NCBI GenBank assembly: GCA_023388255.1
Contig: JAEWGO010000021.1
Location: 62,001 to 126,000 of the forward strand
Length of the DNA stretch: 64,000 bases
Origin: Pseudomonadota bacterium
GTDB lineage: Bacteria > Pseudomonadota > Gammaproteobacteria > Xanthomonadales > Rhodanobacteraceae
Direction: 5' to 3'
Part shown: one piece after another, positions 25,933 through 35,328 of the stretch
Layout of the letters: the number at the start of each line of letters is the position of its first letter
How positions within the stretch are numbered: the stretch's first letter is position 1
Made by a program: the position numbers and the translations under genes
Notes under the pieces: generated by a model
Seen by the model: only the letters and a program-made list of their open reading frames with translations
Database searches by the model: none
Told to the model about the DNA's origin: nothing

Positions 25933-27372
25933 TCAGTCGTCGGAATTCATGTCGTCCTGCGGCTTCTTTCGTGTGGCAGCGTAGCGCGCGACCAGGCTGA
26001 TGCCGACCCAGCCGGCGAGCAGTGCCAGCGGCCAGGCGAGGATGCGCGGCCAGAGCACGGCGATCACTGCGACGACGAGCAGCGCCGAACCGGCGAGCAG
26101 CAGAGGTGCGGATTCGGAGCGGCCCAGTTCGCGCCGGTTGGTGATTGCCGCGCCGATCGAGTTGGCAAGACGCATCGCGCCGGCGGCAGCGCGGCCGGAG
26201 CTGCCGCCTTGCGCGCGCTGTGCTGGATCGCGCTCGGCACGCCGGCGCGCGCGCCGCGGCATCTTCAGGACGATTTCGGTCGCATTGTCGAGATCGCGCA
26301 GGTATTGCGCTTCCATACGCTGCGCGAAGGCGTCGTTCTCGATCGCGACATCGATCTCGCAATTGCCCATCCAGCTCGCGACGTTCAGATTGCTCGATCC
26401 GACGCGCGACCAGCGCGAGTCGGCGACCGCGGTCTTCGCATGCAACATCGAGCCGTTCCATTCGTACACGCGCACGCCGGCTTCGAGCAGCGGCCGGTAG
26501 CCGGCGCGCGAGAGCGAGCCGACCGCCGGAATGTCACTGCTGCCGGGCACCAACAGACGCACGTCGACACCATCGCGCGCGGCTGAGGCGAGCGCCTGCA
26601 CATACGGCGCGACGCCGACGAAATAGGCGTCGGTCAGCCACAAGTTGGTGCGCGCCATGCCGGCGATCAACTGGTCGAGGCGGTACAGGCCGGCAGTGTT
26701 CGGCACCGTGGCGATGACACGCAGGGAGATATCGCCCTGCGCTGCGGCGTTGGTGCCGAGGCTGGCGATATCGGCTGGCAGTGCATCGCCGAGGGCGGCC
26801 CAGCCATCCGCGAATGCCTGGATCAGGTCCGCCACGGCCGGACCGCGGACCGCGACCGCGGTATCGCGCCACGGCGCGATACCGCGTTGCGGCGCGCCGA
26901 GCCATTTGGCGCTGACGCACAGGCCGCCGACGAAGCCGACCGCGCAGTCGACCACCAGCAGTTTGCGGTGGTCGCGCGAGAGCCAGCCGAGCGGACTCGA
27001 CAGCCGCAAGGGGTTGTACAAACGCACCTCGCCGCCGGCTTCGAGCAGCGGCGTCCAGAACGCGGACGAGGATTGGCCGAGGCAGCCGAGCCAGTCGCGC
27101 AGCACGCATACGCGGATGCCGGCACGCGCACGTTCGGCCAACGCGTCGCGGAATGCGCGGCCGATCTCGTCATCGCGGAAAATGTAGTTTTCGAACAGGA
27201 TCGCGTGCCGCGCGCCTCGGATCGCGGCGAGCCAGGCGTCGAAGTTCGCGCGTGCATCGATCAGCAGCTCGATCGCATTGTGTTCCACCAGCGGAGCGCC
27301 GGCGGCGCGGCTGAAGGCCTGTGCTGCGAGCAGGCGAAGCGGGTTGCCGGAAGGCTGTGCGGAGGCGGGCAT
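25933..27372 (-). CDS. Cardiolipin synthase-like phospholipase D protein
   Basis: 479 residues. Two PLD HKD motifs: HRKLLVVD near residue 134 and HAKTAVAD near 314, each followed by the conserved GGLC or GSSN. The C-terminus has two hydrophobic helices (about 415-455), which would anchor it in the inner membrane. It belongs to the ClsB/ClsC-like group that forms cardiolipin from phosphatidylglycerol; helices at the C-terminus rather than the N-terminus set it apart from ClsA. Confidence 0.88.
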   Translation of the reverse strand: MPASAQPSGNPLRLLAAQAFSRAAGAPLVEHNAIELLIDARANFDAWLAAIRGARHAILFENYIFRDDEIGRAFRDALAERARAGIRVCVLRDWLGCLGQSSSAFWTPLLEAGGEVRLYNPLRLSSPLGWLSRDHRKLLVVDCAVGFVGGLCVSAKWLGAPQRGIAPWRDTAVAVRGPAVADLIQAFADGWAALGDALPADIASLGTNAAAQGDISLRVIATVPNTAGLYRLDQLIAGMARTNLWLTDAYFVGVAPYVQALASAARDGVDVRLLVPGSSDIPAVGSLSRAGYRPLLEAGVRVYEWNGSMLHAKTAVADSRWSRVGSSNLNVASWMGNCEIDVAIENDAFAQRMEAQYLRDLDNATEIVLKMPRRARRRAERDPAQRAQGGSSGRAAAGAMRLANSIGAAITNRRELGRSESAPLLLAGSALLVVAVIAVLWPRILAWPLALLAGWVGISLVARYAATRKKPQDDMNSDD

Positions 27373-27496
27373 TGCCTCAGTGTAGCTGCGATGGCTGCCT
27401 TCGATATGGCACGCGACCGCCAGCGGCCTATACTTTGCCTATGCGCATTGCATGTGCCTGCATGAATGCAGACGCAATTATGGCCGGATGCCCCCG

Positions 27497-29173
27497 ATGA
27501 GCGACCCCTATCGCCAATTGAATGCCAACCTGCCGCAACGCGATGCCGGAGCGGCGGCGTTTGCCAGCGACCCGGGCGCGCTTGGCGCGTGGGTCGATGC
27601 GCTGCCATTGGCCAACGCGAGCGTCGCTGCGGTGCGCATGTGCGAGGGCCTTCGCGCGCTCAACGCAAAGGTGCTGGACGGTTCGCGCCGCCTGCACGCG
27701 CTCGAACGCCTGCGCGCGGCGGCGAAGGGGTTGGCGCAGGGATTCGAGCGCCAGATCACCGGATCGAGTTTTCCGTTGCCGGCGCAGAAGATCGACTTCG
27801 GCGAACTCGCGTTGTCGCTGCACGGCGAACTTGCCGCCGGTTATCGCATCGCGCTCGCGGAAGTCTGCGCGCCGGCCGGCAACGCACCTTTCCTGCGCGG
27901 CGGCCAGGTTGCCTTGGCTGCGACGCGCGCGCTGCAGCACGGCAGCGCGCATCTGGCCACTGCGTACCTGCTGTATCGCATGCCCCCGATTGGCGCGTGG
28001 CAGGCACTGCATGCTGTCTACGCGTTCGTCGCCGCATTGCGACTCGACGATCGTGGTGTCGACGGCACCAGTGCACGTCTGGAATACGTGCAAGCGTTGC
28101 TGCTCGCACTCGCCAATCCTTACGGCAGCACGCAGCGCGAGCAGGGTGAACTGGCCGGATGGACATGCGCGCTGGCACCGCATTGCGAATTGCGCCATGG
28201 CAACGGTGCGCCGCACGACGTGGTGATCCCGGACATGACCGACCGCGGCCCCGGCTATCTGCCCGACGAGCAGGCCAGCGGCCGGCGCGACGTGCCGGTG
28301 CTGCGCCTGCAACCGATGCTCACGTTCGTCGAAGAGCAGATGGCGATGGCGCGGTCCGACGCGCGCGTGATGGCCTTCCGCAGGTCAGGCGGCACGGCGT
28401 TGCAGGTGGACAGCGGACTGGTGCGCCGCGCGTTCGCGGGCTGGAGCGGACGCGGAGACCGTGGGCGTGCGCGCATGCCTGACGACCACCCGCTCGAATC
28501 CGTGCTCGGTCTGCACGACCTGCATTTCGTGCTCGCCGGCGACGAGGATTTCGAGACTTTCATGCGCAACGTGCAAGGCGAGGCGATCAGCCTCAGCGAT
28601 ACCGACCGCGCCGCGCCGTGGCAACATCGCGTGAGCGAGGCTTGGCGTGTCAGGCGCTTGCAGGCACGCGTGATCGACCAAAGTGCGGGCGGCTGCAGGA
28701 TCGTGTGGGAGCCCGCTGCCGTCGGCGAAGGCCCGCGTGCGCGGGTTGGCGAGCTGGTCGGTCTGCGCGCTCCCGGCGGCCACGCGCAATGGACGATCGG
28801 CGTGATCCGCTGGTTGCGCATCGACGACGACGGTCGCACCGACGCCGGCATCGAGCGATTGGCGCCGCACGTGTTGCCGGTCGGTGTACGCGCTTCGGAT
28901 CGCGGCCGCGTGGTGCGCGGTCTGCTGCTCTCGACGGCGGAACGATCGAGAGAGGGCGGCCACGACGCGCTTTTGGTGCCGACCGAAATCGACCGTGCCG
29001 TGACCGAGGTCGAAGTGTTCATTCCGGCACAGCCCGAATCGTCACGCCCCGCACGCAACATACGCATCAACGGCTTGCGCTTGCTGGAAGCAGGCGGTAT
29101 CCATCACCATTTCGCATTGGTGTCCGGTGTCGACGCCAGCGCAGACACGGCCGGCACCTTCGCAACAGCCTGA
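27497..29173 (+). CDS. Hypothetical protein with atypical PilZ-like C-terminal domain
   Basis: 558 residues from ATG 27497; ATGs at 27452 and 27488 are in frame. The first ~380 residues are helical and unknown. Near residue 400 the segment RRLQARVIDQSAGGCRIVW matches the (D/N)xSxxGG core of PilZ domains, followed by strands such as WTIGVIRWLR; the arginine RxxxR part of the c-di-GMP site is only partly matched. Ten bases before ispG, so probably co-transcribed. A c-di-GMP link is an inference. Confidence 0.6.
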   Translation: MSDPYRQLNANLPQRDAGAAAFASDPGALGAWVDALPLANASVAAVRMCEGLRALNAKVLDGSRRLHALERLRAAAKGLAQGFERQITGSSFPLPAQKIDFGELALSLHGELAAGYRIALAEVCAPAGNAPFLRGGQVALAATRALQHGSAHLATAYLLYRMPPIGAWQALHAVYAFVAALRLDDRGVDGTSARLEYVQALLLALANPYGSTQREQGELAGWTCALAPHCELRHGNGAPHDVVIPDMTDRGPGYLPDEQASGRRDVPVLRLQPMLTFVEEQMAMARSDARVMAFRRSGGTALQVDSGLVRRAFAGWSGRGDRGRARMPDDHPLESVLGLHDLHFVLAGDEDFETFMRNVQGEAISLSDTDRAAPWQHRVSEAWRVRRLQARVIDQSAGGCRIVWEPAAVGEGPRARVGELVGLRAPGGHAQWTIGVIRWLRIDDDGRTDAGIERLAPHVLPVGVRASDRGRVVRGLLLSTAERSREGGHDALLVPTEIDRAVTEVEVFIPAQPESSRPARNIRINGLRLLEAGGIHHHFALVSGVDASADTAGTFATA

Positions 29174-29182
29174 GAATCGACG

Positions 29183-30445
29183 ATGTCCTCCGCACCCAAC
29201 CACAGCGCTGCCGAGCGCCGCCCCAGTGTTGCCGTCGCGATCGGCCCGGTCGTCGTCGGCGGGCGCACGCCAGCGCAGGCGCCGGTGGTCGTGCAGTCGA
29301 TGACGAACACCGACACCGCCGACGTGGCGGGAACCGCGAAGCAGATCGCCGAACTCGCCCGTGCCGGTTCCGAACTCGTGCGCATCACGGTCGACAAGCC
29401 CGAGGCCGCGGCGGCGGTGCCGCGCATCCGCGAGCGCCTCGACATGATGGGCATCGGCGTGCCGCTGATCGGCGACTTCCACTACAACGGCCACCAGTTG
29501 CTGGAACGCGAGCCGGCCTGCGCCGAAGCGTTGGCGAAATACCGCATCAATCCCGGCAATGTCGGCTTCGGCAGGAAGAAGGACACGCAGTTCGCCGCGA
29601 TCATCGAGTTCGCGTTGAAGTACGAAAAGCCCGTGCGCATCGGCGCGAACTGGGGCTCGCTCGACCAGAGCATGGTCGCGACGCTGATGGACGAGAACCA
29701 CACGCGCGCCGAACCGTGGGATGCCGCGCGGGTCGGTCGCGAGGCGTTGATCCGCTCGGCGCTCGATTCCGCCGCGCGCGCCGAGGAACTCGGGCTCGCA
29801 CGCGATCGCATCATCCTTTCGTGCAAGGTGTCCGGCGTGCAGGAACTGATCGCGGTCTATCGCGATCTCGCCGCGCGCTGCGACCATGCACTGCATCTCG
29901 GCCTGACCGAAGCCGGCATGGGTTCCAAAGGCATCGTCGCCTCGGCCGCCGCGCTCGGCGTGCTGCTGCAGGAAGGCATCGGCGACACGATCCGCATCTC
30001 GCTGACGCCCGAGCCGGGTGAGCCGCGCACGCGCGAAGTCATCGTCGCGCAGGAACTGCTGCAGACGATGGGCCTGCGCGCATTCACGCCGCTGGTCACG
30101 GCGTGCCCGGGTTGTGGTCGCACGACCAGTACGTTGTTCCAGGAGTTGGCCAGGACCGTGCAGGACCATGTGCGTGCGAAGATGCCGGAATGGCGCCTGA
30201 AGTACGACGGCGTCGAGAACCTGACGCTGGCGGTGATGGGCTGCATCGTCAACGGGCCGGGCGAATCCAAGCATGCCGATATCGGCATCTCGCTGCCCGG
30301 TACCGGCGAATCGCCAGCCGCGCCGGTGTTCATCGACGGGCAGAAGGCGATGACCTTGCGCGGCGACAACATCGCCAACGAATTTGTCGGCGTGGTCGAG
30401 GAGTATGTCGCGCGTCGCTATCAGCGCACGATGCATGCCGACTGA
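29183..30445 (+). CDS. ispG: 4-hydroxy-3-methylbut-2-en-1-yl diphosphate synthase IspG
   Basis: 420 residues. Second-last step of the MEP isoprenoid pathway: converts MEcPP to HMBPP using a 4Fe-4S cluster. Cluster ligands are Cys308 and Cys311 (ACPGCGR), Cys353 (MGCIVNGPGE) and Glu361. TIM-barrel segments VQSMTNTDT, NPGNVGF, RIGANWGSLD and LGLTEAGMGSKG are as expected. Length and motifs indicate a full functional enzyme. Confidence 0.97.
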   Translation: MSSAPNHSAAERRPSVAVAIGPVVVGGRTPAQAPVVVQSMTNTDTADVAGTAKQIAELARAGSELVRITVDKPEAAAAVPRIRERLDMMGIGVPLIGDFHYNGHQLLEREPACAEALAKYRINPGNVGFGRKKDTQFAAIIEFALKYEKPVRIGANWGSLDQSMVATLMDENHTRAEPWDAARVGREALIRSALDSAARAEELGLARDRIILSCKVSGVQELIAVYRDLAARCDHALHLGLTEAGMGSKGIVASAAALGVLLQEGIGDTIRISLTPEPGEPRTREVIVAQELLQTMGLRAFTPLVTACPGCGRTTSTLFQELARTVQDHVRAKMPEWRLKYDGVENLTLAVMGCIVNGPGESKHADIGISLPGTGESPAAPVFIDGQKAMTLRGDNIANEFVGVVEEYVARRYQRTMHAD

Positions 30446-31130
30446 GTTCGAGCGCATCGATGGCGAATATGCGCGTTTCGGCGTCGCATTCCTGCGCCGG
30501 AATGGCATCCTGCTGGCGATCCTCTTCTTCGGTGTGCTGCTGCCGCTGACCGGATTCGGCATGCTCGTGCACGAATTGGGCGAGGGCGAAGGATTCTTCT
30601 TCGACGCGCCGTTGCTGCAGCGCGCGCACGCGCTGCAGAGCGTTGGCCTCGACCGATTTTTCGTCGCCTTGTCGGCGCTTGGCTATCAGTACGGCGTGCT
30701 GCCTTTCGACATCGCACTGATCGTCGTGTTTGCATGGCGGCGGCGCGCACATGAGGGACTGTTCGCCGGCATCTCGATCGTCGGCTCGGCTCTCCTCAAT
30801 GTCGGCGCCAAGGCCCTGTTCGCGCGCGAGCGACCGGGTCTGTGGGAGTCGATCGCGCCGGCAAGCAATTTCAGTTTCCCGAGCGGTCATGCGATGGGGT
30901 CGATGACCTTGGCCTGCGTGCTGGTGCTCCTGTGCTGGCCGACCCGTGCACGCTGGCCGGTGTTGGTCGCGGCGGCCCTGTTCGTCGCGCTGGTCGGGCT
31001 GTCGCGGGTCTATCTTGGCGTGCACTATCCGTCGGACATCGTCGCCGGATGGATGGCGGCGCTGGCATGGACGGTTGCGGTGTATGCGGTCGTATTCGGC
31101 AGCCGGCATTCGTCGCGAAGCGGAATCTGA
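30435..31130 (+). CDS. PAP2-superfamily membrane phosphatase
   Basis: 231 residues, about six membrane helices. The three lipid phosphatase motifs are complete: KALFARERP near residue 129, PSGHAMGS near 150 and SRVYLGVHYPSD near 195. Likely substrates are undecaprenyl pyrophosphate or other lipid phosphates. ATG 30435 overlaps the ispG end by 11 bases, which suggests coupling; because isoprenoids feed undecaprenyl phosphate this neighbourhood is functionally reasonable. Confidence 0.92.
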   Translation: MPTEFERIDGEYARFGVAFLRRNGILLAILFFGVLLPLTGFGMLVHELGEGEGFFFDAPLLQRAHALQSVGLDRFFVALSALGYQYGVLPFDIALIVVFAWRRRAHEGLFAGISIVGSALLNVGAKALFARERPGLWESIAPASNFSFPSGHAMGSMTLACVLVLLCWPTRARWPVLVAAALFVALVGLSRVYLGVHYPSDIVAGWMAALAWTVAVYAVVFGSRHSSRSGI

Positions 31131-31206
31131 CGGCGCGCCATTCCTCGATCGGCACGCTGGCGGGAAGACCGTGATGCGTGGCGTCGCCGCGGGTGAGGCG
31201 CGGCAA

Positions 31207-31791
31207 TTATTGCTCGAACTGCACGCCGTCGACCGGGCAACGGTCGACCGGGTCGACGCGCCACCGTTGCCAATGCGCGATCCAGCATTCGTCGTAGACC
31301 GAGCAATAGCAGATGTCCATGCGAAAGCGGTCGATCGCGTTCTTGAACAGCATGCCGAATTCCTGGTCGTTCACGCGGATCGCCGAGACCGTCGTCTCGC
31401 GATTGGTGTTCGGTGGAATCACCGAGCCGGCAAAGCTGGTGATCGCCGTGTTCAGGTGTTTGGAGGTGCCGAGAACGGCGAGCACTTCCGCCCAGTTCCG
31501 CATCGGCTTGCCGTCAAGGCTCAGCGTGACCGACTGCACGCGCGCCGGACCGACGCCATTGTTGTCGATCGTCCAGATGAAGGCGTCGGCATCGATGTTG
31601 TTGCTGTAGGTGTAGCCGATGCTCAGATACGGCCACACGCTGGCGCGTGCCTGGCTCTGCATCAGGCGCGTTTGCCAGGCGCCGAGCGCGAGCGCGAACA
31701 CGCTCACCGCGAGTGCCAGCACGCTGCTGAGATCGGTCGCCGAAAAACGGCGCTCGGGCTTTGAAACGGCGTCGGGCGTGGTTTCGTTCAT
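31207..31791 (-). CDS. Hypothetical membrane-anchored protein
   Basis: 194 residues: one transmembrane helix at about 20-42 (DLSSVLALAVSVFALALGAW) and a soluble, probably beta-rich domain with WTIDNNGVGPARV in the middle and several Cys near the end (ICYCSVYDEC). Proteins with this layout and the NNG-x-GPA stretch are widespread and uncharacterised. Six bases separate it from the upstream DMT transporter gene, so they likely share a transcript. Confidence 0.65.
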   Translation of the reverse strand: MNETTPDAVSKPERRFSATDLSSVLALAVSVFALALGAWQTRLMQSQARASVWPYLSIGYTYSNNIDADAFIWTIDNNGVGPARVQSVTLSLDGKPMRNWAEVLAVLGTSKHLNTAITSFAGSVIPPNTNRETTVSAIRVNDQEFGMLFKNAIDRFRMDICYCSVYDECWIAHWQRWRVDPVDRCPVDGVQFEQ

Positions 31792-31797
31792 GCAGCC

Positions 31798-32730
31798 TCA
31801 GACGGGCGGGTCGGCGACGGTGGCAGGGCGGATGTTCTGCTGGCGCGAGAGCATCGCTTCGCGGCGCGCAATGTACAGGCTCGCACCGATCACGATTGCG
31901 GCACCGAATGCGGTGTAGCCGTCCAGCGCCTCGTCGAACGCGAACCATGCGAGCACCGCGACGATGACCAGTTGCAGATAGCTGAAGGGCGCCAGGGTCG
32001 AGGCATCGGCAAGGCGCAGCGCATGTGTCCAGCAATACTGGCCACCGGTGCCGAGCGCGCCGGCCAGTACCAGCCATGGCCACAGTGTCGCGTCCGGCCA
32101 CTGCCAGACCAGTACCGCGGCCGGCAGCGTCAGCGGCACCCACAGCCACGTCGTCAGCAGCACGATCGTGTCCGGGGGATCGCTGCGCGAGAGGAACTTG
32201 ATGCTGATCGTCACGATGCCGCTCATGCATGCCGCGAACAGCGCGACGAGGCTGGCCGCGGTGAAACCGTCGGTGCCGGGTCGCACGATCACCAGCACGC
32301 CGAGGAATCCGGCGACGACCGCGCTCCAGCGGCGCAGGCGCACGACTTCGCCGAGGAACAGCACCGCGCCGATCGTGACGAACATCGGCGACGAATATGA
32401 CAGCGCGATCCCCTGCGCCAGCGGCAGGTGCGCGATCGCCCAGAAGCCTGCCAGCATCGAGGCGGTGCCGATCGCGCAACGCACGACGTAGAAACCGAGC
32501 CTGTCCGTATACAGCGTGCGCCAGCCGGCGCGGGCCAGCAGCGGCAGCGCGAACAGCGCGCCGAAGAAACTGCGAAAAAACGCGATCTCGAACGGATGCA
32601 TCGACTTCGACGCGATGCGGATCACGATCGCCATCATGCCGAACAGGCTGGCACTGGCGATCATCATCACTACCGCGCGCAGCGGCAGTGTCGCGGGTGC
32701 CGCGATGTTCGTGGAAACGGCAGGGTTCAC
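31798..32730 (-). CDS. DMT-family (EamA) transporter
   Basis: 310 residues from GTG 32730, ten predicted helices in two EamA repeats (about 16-145 and 160-295). Features include the N-terminal ASLFGMMAIVIRIASK and the end-of-repeat PLAQGIALSYSSPMF. RhaT/EamA-type exporters move small metabolites across the inner membrane; the substrate is unknown. Start by GTG is chosen because no ATG lies before the first helix; the frame runs open upstream only as kdsB shadow. Confidence 0.88.
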   Translation of the reverse strand: MNPAVSTNIAAPATLPLRAVVMMIASASLFGMMAIVIRIASKSMHPFEIAFFRSFFGALFALPLLARAGWRTLYTDRLGFYVVRCAIGTASMLAGFWAIAHLPLAQGIALSYSSPMFVTIGAVLFLGEVVRLRRWSAVVAGFLGVLVIVRPGTDGFTAASLVALFAACMSGIVTISIKFLSRSDPPDTIVLLTTWLWVPLTLPAAVLVWQWPDATLWPWLVLAGALGTGGQYCWTHALRLADASTLAPFSYLQLVIVAVLAWFAFDEALDGYTAFGAAIVIGASLYIARREAMLSRQQNIRPATVADPPV

Positions 32731-32898
32731 GGCCAGCGGAGCAGGGGCCTGGGCGATCGGGCGCGCATCTTGGCATCGTGCTCGCGCCAGGTCCATCGGC
32801 GCAGCGAGCGAGGCGCGACCGCGATCGATCCGGCATTGTCGGCGGCGCGTGCGCTCCAGTACGCTGGGCTTTTCACGATTCGTGCGAAGCCGCTCCGG

Positions 32899-33678
32899 AT
32901 GAATACTGACGTGCCGCCCTTCATCGTCGCGATTCCCGCGCGCTACGCGTCGACGCGCCTGCCCGGCAAGCCGCTGCTGCCACTGGCCGGCGTGCCGATG
33001 GTCGTGCAGGTCGCGCGCCGTGCGTTGGCCGCCGGCGCGGCCGAAGTCGTCGTCGCCACCGATGACGAGCGCATCGCGCAGGCGCTCGCCGGCAGTGGCG
33101 TGCAGGTCGCGATGACGCGAGCCGACCACGCCTCCGGAAGCGATCGCCTCGCCGAAGTCGCGACCAATCTCGCGTGGCCGGACGATGCGATCGTCGTGAA
33201 CCTGCAGGGCGACGAGCCGCTCGCTCCGGCCAGCGGCATCCGCGCGGTCGCCTCCGCCTTGGCCGACGATGACGCTCCGATGGCGACGCTGGCGACACCG
33301 GTCGGGTCGGTCGAGGAATTGTTCGATCCGAACTGCGTGAAACTGGTCCGCGATGCGGCCGGGCGCGCGCTGTATTTCAGCCGCGCACCGTTGCCGTGGC
33401 CGCGCGATGCGTTCGCGCGTGATCGCGAGAACCTGCCCGCGGACATGCCGTTCCTGCGACATATCGGCATCTATGCCTACCGTGCCGGCTTCCTGCGCCG
33501 CTTCGCCGCGCTGCCGCCGACGCCACTGGAGCGGATCGAGTCGCTCGAACAACTGCGCGCGCTCGAGCACGGATATGCGATCGCCGTGCGCATCGCACCG
33601 GATCCGTTCCCCCCCGGCGTGGACACCGCGGATGACCTCGCGCGCGCAGAGCAACGGCTGTGTGGAATGCCGGCATGA
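32899..33678 (+). CDS. kdsB: 3-deoxy-manno-octulosonate cytidylyltransferase
   Basis: 259 residues. Activates KDO with CTP for LPS core synthesis. Motifs: IPARYASTRLPGKPLLPLAG at the nucleotide loop, VVATDDERI, ASGSDRLAEV, VNLQGDEPL, and the late SLEQLRALEHGY. Full length. ATG 32899 is the family start. The prophage is inserted shortly after its stop, which leaves the gene intact. Confidence 0.96.
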   Translation: MNTDVPPFIVAIPARYASTRLPGKPLLPLAGVPMVVQVARRALAAGAAEVVVATDDERIAQALAGSGVQVAMTRADHASGSDRLAEVATNLAWPDDAIVVNLQGDEPLAPASGIRAVASALADDDAPMATLATPVGSVEELFDPNCVKLVRDAAGRALYFSRAPLPWPRDAFARDRENLPADMPFLRHIGIYAYRAGFLRRFAALPPTPLERIESLEQLRALEHGYAIAVRIAPDPFPPGVDTADDLARAEQRLCGMPA

Positions 33679-33755
33679 CGCGCATCCTGATGATATGCAT
33701 GGGCAGCAGACGTCATATGCCTATGAATGGCTTCGCAGCTATGTTTCCAGACTTC

Positions 33756-33786
33756 TCTCCGCTTGCTCTCCGCTTCGTCTCCGCTT
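33756..33786 (+). repeat. Three 11-bp-phased copies of TCTCCGCTT next to integrase
   Basis: TCTCCGCTT occurs at 33756-33764, 33767-33775 and 33778-33786, each start exactly 11 bases apart, so all sit on one face of the helix. They lie in the 117-base gap between kdsB and the 3' end of int, the place expected for attL with integrase or Xis arm-type sites. Role inferred from position and phasing. Confidence 0.6.
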
Positions 33787-33795
33787 CAGTTCCCA

Positions 33796-34884
33796 TCACG
33801 CGATCTTGACTTGCACCCATTCGGCGCCGCGTGAGTCGTGGTAGATGGCAGTCGAGCGAGGGTCGCGATGTCCCAAAAGCTCTTGGGTGTCGACGTTCCC
33901 TTGCGCCTTGTACAGCCGCTCGGACAAGCTGCGAATCTCATGGAAAGTTGGTGGGCTTCGGTCGCCGAAGTCCAGCTTCAGTGAGGTGATCGCAGCGTTG
34001 AAGCGCTTCGTGATTGTGTCGACGAAGATGTGCCGTCCGACCGGGCTGTTGCCACGTGGCGATGTTTGATGCACGAGGAACTTGCTCAGCACGCCGGTGG
34101 TTCGGCAGTCGCGCACGACGTCAGCGAGGCTCAGGTTCGCGACGTCGAGTCGGAGTGCAAGCGGAATCCGAACCTTCTGGCCGGTCTTGGATTGTTCGCA
34201 CCACCAGGAATCATCCCGAATATCGGCCGCGCGCGCTGATGCGATGTCTTCCCGGCGCTGAGCGCTGACAAGTGCCAGATTCATCGCGTTTACCAGCCAT
34301 CCCTCCGCGGCATCGCGAGCCTGCAGGAAGACGTCAAGGGTGAGGCGTGCGCGCTTCACTTCGACCTCGGGCGCGGCTGTGACCAAAACCGGGTTTGCGG
34401 TGATCCATCCCTCCGCCATGCCAGCGCGAAAGAAGTCCTTCATGAAGGACCGCAGTGCCTGCGCCAGCCGCTCTTTCCCGGCCTCGCGCAAAGCGGTTAG
34501 GACCTCGACGATGCGTAGCGTTGTGACCCGAGCGACGATCGTGTCATCGCCAAGATCGGCACGGATTCGCGAGAGCATGCTCTTGTAGCTTCTGCGCGTG
34601 TTGTCAGCGAGACGGCGCTTCTTCAACTCGGCATCGAACTTCTCGGCCAATGCCCCAATGGTTCTCCCATCCGACCCGTCAAGGCGGTCGACAAGCCGAG
34701 AGCGATGCAGCTCGCCGGCGACCAGAAGATTGGCTTCGATCGCATCTGCAATCGCGGCTTGCCGATCCCGGCCAAGACCATGCTCCCTCCCTGTGCGCGG
34801 GTCCTTCCATGAATAGTAGCCGCCGCGCTCGCGGACGCCGTGAGGAAGCCCCTTGTTACGCGCGCTTCTTGGATGCGGAGACAT
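33796..34884 (-). CDS. int: Prophage tyrosine-recombinase integrase
   Basis: 362 residues: N-terminal arm-binding region (GLPHGVRERGGYYSWKDPRTG), SAM-like core-binding domain (about 85-185), catalytic domain with Arg in SAQRREDIASA, HEIRSLS (HxxR) and LLGHRDPRSTAIYHDSR (H, and Tyr nucleophile). It integrates and, with Xis, excises the prophage. It is the last gene of the leftward early operon and lies next to kdsB, marking the left prophage end. Confidence 0.95.
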   Translation of the reverse strand: MSPHPRSARNKGLPHGVRERGGYYSWKDPRTGREHGLGRDRQAAIADAIEANLLVAGELHRSRLVDRLDGSDGRTIGALAEKFDAELKKRRLADNTRRSYKSMLSRIRADLGDDTIVARVTTLRIVEVLTALREAGKERLAQALRSFMKDFFRAGMAEGWITANPVLVTAAPEVEVKRARLTLDVFLQARDAAEGWLVNAMNLALVSAQRREDIASARAADIRDDSWWCEQSKTGQKVRIPLALRLDVANLSLADVVRDCRTTGVLSKFLVHQTSPRGNSPVGRHIFVDTITKRFNAAITSLKLDFGDRSPPTFHEIRSLSERLYKAQGNVDTQELLGHRDPRSTAIYHDSRGAEWVQVKIA

Positions 34885-35095
34885 TCGCCTTGATCCTGTC
34901 TACCAGTCGAGGGCGGCGCGATTGCGGGGCATACTTGGCTTCAGGTACAACCATGTATGTGCGCCCATGCTTCTCGGGACGAGGGCTGATCATCGCATCG
35001 CGCGCCCATCGACGAAGAGTTCCGATCCCCGGGGCGCGATCACCATAGGTGGCGCGCGCCCAGTCATCCAGTGGCAACAGCTTTGGCTCCATCAT
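34856..35095 (-). CDS. xis: Excisionase-like protein (Xis)
   Basis: 79 residues with a winged-helix excisionase layout: LPLDDWARATYGDRAPGIGT, then LRRWARDAMISPRPEKHGRTYMV, ending in a basic tail. Xis bends DNA at att sites and directs Int toward excision. It overlaps the int start by 29 bases, the usual xis-int arrangement. Confidence 0.82.
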   Translation of the reverse strand: MMEPKLLPLDDWARATYGDRAPGIGTLRRWARDAMISPRPEKHGRTYMVVPEAKYAPQSRRPRLVDRIKANVSASKKRA

Positions 35096-35325
35096 CCTTC
35101 GCCTCCTTCAAGAATCTTGAATCTCAACCACGGATACGGCTCGCCGGTCTCGATGATTCGACCTTGCTGTTCGAGTCGCTGGATCGCGTTGCGCAGCCAC
35201 GCGTGCTCGGACATGTCAAAGCACGACACGCGCGGGCTTCGCCTTAGCGCGTCAAGAACGTCATCTGGCGTTCGCTTGGCTGGCGGCAGGCTCACCGCGG
35301 CGCCGCTGAAGCTGTCGATGTGCAT
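35092..35325 (-). CDS. Hypothetical phage protein, possible winged helix
   Basis: 77 residues. The pattern TPDDVLDALRRSP, then AWLRNAIQRLEQQGRIIET looks like a small winged-helix DNA-binding protein. It overlaps xis by four bases (ATGA) and starts four bases after the rtcB stop. No family recognised. Confidence 0.6.
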   Translation of the reverse strand: MHIDSFSGAAVSLPPAKRTPDDVLDALRRSPRVSCFDMSEHAWLRNAIQRLEQQGRIIETGEPYPWLRFKILEGGEG

Positions 35326-35328
35326 GCT

